Part shown: positions 61,871-64,000 of the stretch, piece after piece
Numbering within the stretch: the first letter of the stretch is position 1
Layout: the number at the start of each line of letters is the position of its first letter
DNA from: Mesorhizobium australicum
GTDB lineage: Bacteria > Pseudomonadota > Alphaproteobacteria > Rhizobiales > Rhizobiaceae
NCBI RefSeq assembly: GCF_900177325.1
Contig: NZ_FXBL01000004.1
Span: 3,472,001-3,536,000, forward strand
Direction of reading: 5' to 3'
DNA: 64,000 nt
The notes under the pieces: generated by a model
What the model was told of the DNA's origin: nothing
Databases searched by the model: none
The model's input: the letters and a program-made list of their open reading frames with translations, nothing else
Made by a program: the position numbers and the translations under genes

Positions 61871-62716
61871 CTACTGTATGTCGATCCAGCCGCGATTGTT
61901 CCACATCTTCTCGCCGATCTGACAGTCGGTCGTGAAGATCGTGGCGGCCTTGATGACGGGCGGGGAGTCCGCTTCCATCGCCGTGCGGAGCGGGTGTTCC
62001 CGGCCGGCGAGTTCCAGCACCAGCTTGCGCCGGATCGCTTCGGGAAACTGCGCCCAGCCGTTGACCGGGATCATGAAGGCGCCGGGGCCGCCGATCACGC
62101 AGTCGGAATAATAGGCATCGAGATTGGCGATGTCGAAGGCCGAGGACAGGCCACTGCCATTCGTCATCAAAGGCAGGCCGTTGATCGTAATGCCTTTTTC
62201 GGCGATGCGGTCGCGCGACTGATCGACAGGCGTGCCCTGGTTGTTGGGACCGTCGCCCGACACGTCGATCACCCGCTTCATGCCCCTGTAACCGCTCGCG
62301 TCGAACAGCGACGCGGCGAAGTCGAGCGCGGCCGAGATCGAGGTACGGCGCGCACTGCGCGGCGGCAGCGCGGTCATCTTCGAGACGAAGGCCTGCGCGT
62401 CTTCGGCCGTCGCGATCACCGACCAGGGCACCACGACCTGCTGCACGCTGGAGCCAGCCCATTCGACATAGGTGACGGCGATCCTGCCATGCGCGCCGTC
62501 GGCGATCGCCCGCAGAACGGCATCGTCGGTAAGGGCAGCTGCATAACCGTCGCGCTGGATAACGAGTTCGTCGGGCGACATCGAGAGCGAGACGTCGACC
62601 GCAAGCACCAGCTCGACGTCGACGACCTGATCCTGGGCCGGCGCCGCGGATGGTCCGAACGCCAGCATCACCGCTGCTCCGAAGCATGAGGCCAGTCGAG
62701 CTTGCAGGCGAGACAT
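61871..62716 (-). CDS. DUF1194 protein (VWA-like), exported
   Basis: 281 residues: signal peptide (LASCFGAAVMLAFGPSAAPAQ), then a VWA-like domain with MIDAS DVSLSMS and VIDVSGDGPNNQG. DUF1194 proteins are periplasmic in rhizobia and without known function. ATG 62716 is the start. Two Cys (DCVIG, DCQIG) may form a disulfide. Confidence 0.85.
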   Translation of the reverse strand: MSRLQARLASCFGAAVMLAFGPSAAPAQDQVVDVELVLAVDVSLSMSPDELVIQRDGYAAALTDDAVLRAIADGAHGRIAVTYVEWAGSSVQQVVVPWSVIATAEDAQAFVSKMTALPPRSARRTSISAALDFAASLFDASGYRGMKRVIDVSGDGPNNQGTPVDQSRDRIAEKGITINGLPLMTNGSGLSSAFDIANLDAYYSDCVIGGPGAFMIPVNGWAQFPEAIRRKLVLELAGREHPLRTAMEADSPPVIKAATIFTTDCQIGEKMWNNRGWIDIQ

Positions 62717-62906
62717 GCTATGATGATACGCGCATCGGCAGACCTGAAAAGCACGCGGCGATGTTGTGCGTTCACGAAATCGCGAGTGGCCTTGGGACCC
62801 ACGCCGCGGGAGGCCACGGAGCGATCGCGTCCCTCCCTGCAACGCGCCGCAACTTCCGTCCTTCCTGATCGTTCTGCTCGACCATCGATCACGGAGCGGT
62901 TCGGCC

Positions 62907-63542
62907 ATGCGGTTCCTGCGCGACAACAGCCTCACCATCGCACTGCTGGGCGCCTTCGCCCTGAGCCTCGCCGGCATGCTGCTTTCCGGGCTGGCGCACG
63001 AGAACGAGATGCGCGCCGTCCATGGCGAGCCGGCCCTGACGCTCGGCGCTTACTTCCTCTCCGCGCCATTCTCCTCCGCCTTGTTCGAGAACTGGGAAAG
63101 CGAATTCCTGCAGATGTCGGCCTATGTCGTGCTGACTGCGATGCTGTTCCAGCGCGGCTCGGCCGAATCCCGCGATCCGGATCAGCCCTATCGCCCCGGC
63201 GACGAGGTGCCGATTCACCGGCGTGCTGTCAGCCAGCTGGGCGGATGGCTCTATGCTCACGGACTCGGCCTCGCACTGGCCTTGCTTTTCATCCTCTCCT
63301 TCCTGCTGCATTGGATGTCGAGCGCGGCGGCACACAATGCAGACGCATTGGCGCACGGCCAGCCGGCCGCTCCGGCATTCGCCTATCTGGCCGATCCGAG
63401 CTTCTGGTTCGAGTCCTTCCAGAACTGGCAGTCCGAATTTCTCTCGACCGCGGTCCTCGTCGTCCTGTCGATCTTCCTGCGCCATCGCGGATCGCCCGAA
63501 TCGAAGCCACTGGCCGCGTCGAACAGCGACACCGGAGAGTGA
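62907..63542 (+). CDS. DUF6766 membrane protein
   Basis: 211 residues with about four membrane helices, in repeated pattern: FENWESEFLQMSAYVVL and FQNWQSEFLSTAVLVVL show the same motif in each half, so an internal duplication is present. The function is unknown. ATG 62907 chosen. Confidence 0.8.
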   Translation: MRFLRDNSLTIALLGAFALSLAGMLLSGLAHENEMRAVHGEPALTLGAYFLSAPFSSALFENWESEFLQMSAYVVLTAMLFQRGSAESRDPDQPYRPGDEVPIHRRAVSQLGGWLYAHGLGLALALLFILSFLLHWMSSAAAHNADALAHGQPAAPAFAYLADPSFWFESFQNWQSEFLSTAVLVVLSIFLRHRGSPESKPLAASNSDTGE

Positions 63543-63544
63543 TC

Positions 63545-63805
63545 ATGCCGTCCACGTCGATCCGGCATTTCGAGTATGACGAGGCAAGCCGGATCCTGTC
63601 GGTCTGGTTCCTGGCCAACGGCCGACGCTACGACTACCGGAACGTCCCGCCCGAAACGGCGCATGAATTTCGCCGCGCGTTTTCAAAGGGCCGTTTCTTC
63701 AACGCCCGCATCCGCGACCACTTCCCCTACGCCTGGGTCCGCGAAGAGCGGAACAATCCATCCGACTTTCCGTTGCCAGCAAGAAGCCGAGGAGCAAGAC
63801 AATGA
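63545..63805 (+). CDS. KTSC domain protein
   Basis: 86 residues, FEYDEASRILSVWFLANGRRYDYRNVPPETAHEF, split here as two halves FEYDEASRILSVWF and YDYRNVPPETAHEF: the KTSC domain, a small beta protein of unknown function linked to lysyl-tRNA synthetase-like regions. It starts two bases after DUF6766 and overlaps the next gene (ATGA). Confidence 0.85.
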   Translation: MPSTSIRHFEYDEASRILSVWFLANGRRYDYRNVPPETAHEFRRAFSKGRFFNARIRDHFPYAWVREERNNPSDFPLPARSRGARQ

Positions 63806-64000
63806 CCGAAGCTGTTGCAACCACCAATCACAAGGTGATCCGCAAATGGGTCGAAAGCCGTGACGGCCGTCCGGCCGTGGTCGGCGAAGGCGTGCTGCGG
63901 ATCGATTTCGGCAGTCCCGAAGACGGGTTCCGCGAGATCGAGTGGGACGAATTCTTCGAGATCTTCGAAGACCGCAAGCTGGCTTTCCTGCATCAGGACA
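63802..64000 (+). CDS. Small rhizobial protein, N-terminal fragment
   Basis: 66 residues are in the window and the frame runs off the end. HKVIRKWVESRDGRPAVV and then FREIEWDEFFEIFEDRKLAFL are reminiscent of a family common in rhizobia (short proteins sometimes mislabelled). It overlaps KTSC by four bases, so the genes DUF6766-KTSC-this are one operon. Confidence 0.7.
   Translation, partial: MTEAVATTNHKVIRKWVESRDGRPAVVGEGVLRIDFGSPEDGFREIEWDEFFEIFEDRKLAFLHQD

Overview
The window is about 64 kb of GC-rich chromosome with dense, short-gapped genes on both strands. The gene families (ExoD, DUF1127 proteins, a sigma factor/VWA pair, TadE/TadG, KTSC and small rhizobial proteins, mosaic palindromes built on CTTCTCCCCG/CGGGGAGAAG) point to an alphaproteobacterium of the Hyphomicrobiales (Rhizobiales), most like Phyllobacteriaceae/Mesorhizobium relatives. 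This is a judgement from recognised families, not a database search. No rRNA, tRNA, insertion sequence, prophage or CRISPR array was seen.

Layout. 1-6 kb: tail of an M20 peptidase, an L,D-transpeptidase and a complete peptide/nickel-type ABC transporter operon. 6-11.8 kb: an orphan sulfotransferase, TerB, an AraC/VOC/cupin set, cobyric acid synthase (CobQ) and a DddQ-like cupin DMSP lyase homologue. 11.9-14 kb: isobutyryl-CoA-type dehydrogenase and 3-hydroxyisobutyrate dehydrogenase (valine catabolism). 14-18 kb: a Coa1-like membrane protein, a 714-base gap with an AT-rich patch, then tadE and a tadG broken by one in-frame amber codon. 18-21 kb: class III aminotransferase, AhpD-like protein and an MFS transporter. 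21.6-28 kb: an MttB homologue, an FAD/GcvT dimethylglycine/sarcosine dehydrogenase-like enzyme, a NYN-domain protein and an M24 protein carrying the full metal and catalytic residue set of the DMSP lyase DddP. 28-40 kb: PhnD-like binding protein, desaturase, XRE regulator, betaine-homocysteine methyltransferase-like gene, PadR regulator, sigma factor and VWA protein, SDR, ferredoxin-like protein, dienelactone hydrolase and a ParDE pair.

40-52 kb: a corrinoid methyl-transfer region with a second MttB, its corrinoid protein, DUF1638, a PF13769-like protein, MetV-like and MetF-like proteins, a methyltetrahydrofolate:corrinoid methyltransferase and a RACo-like reductive activase. 52-64 kb: two tandem HSL-type hydrolases, DNA ligase D, LysR, small DUF1127 genes, a GbdR-like AraC regulator, NhaA, DUF1194 and small rhizobial proteins.

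How it fits together. The genes from 21.6-31.9 kb and 40-52 kb, with the GbdR-like regulator at 59.5 kb, form a coherent set for stripping methyl groups from quaternary amine or sulfonium osmolytes. MttB moves a methyl group to the corrinoid protein, the methyltransferase passes it to tetrahydrofolate, MetF/MetV oxidises it, and the RACo-like protein reactivates oxidised cobalamin. The FAD/GcvT enzyme would oxidise N-methyl groups of the demethylated product and the homocysteine methyltransferase could recycle another methyl. The two DMSP-lyase-family proteins suggest that the osmolyte range includes sulfonium compounds. Both MttB genes lack an in-frame amber codon and so are non-pyrrolysine members; their substrates cannot be read from sequence.

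Small genes described here include a 56-residue membrane protein (7731-7901), an entericidin-like lipoprotein (44262-44396), DUF1127 genes (51932, 58228, 58616) and a 46-residue protein (59160).
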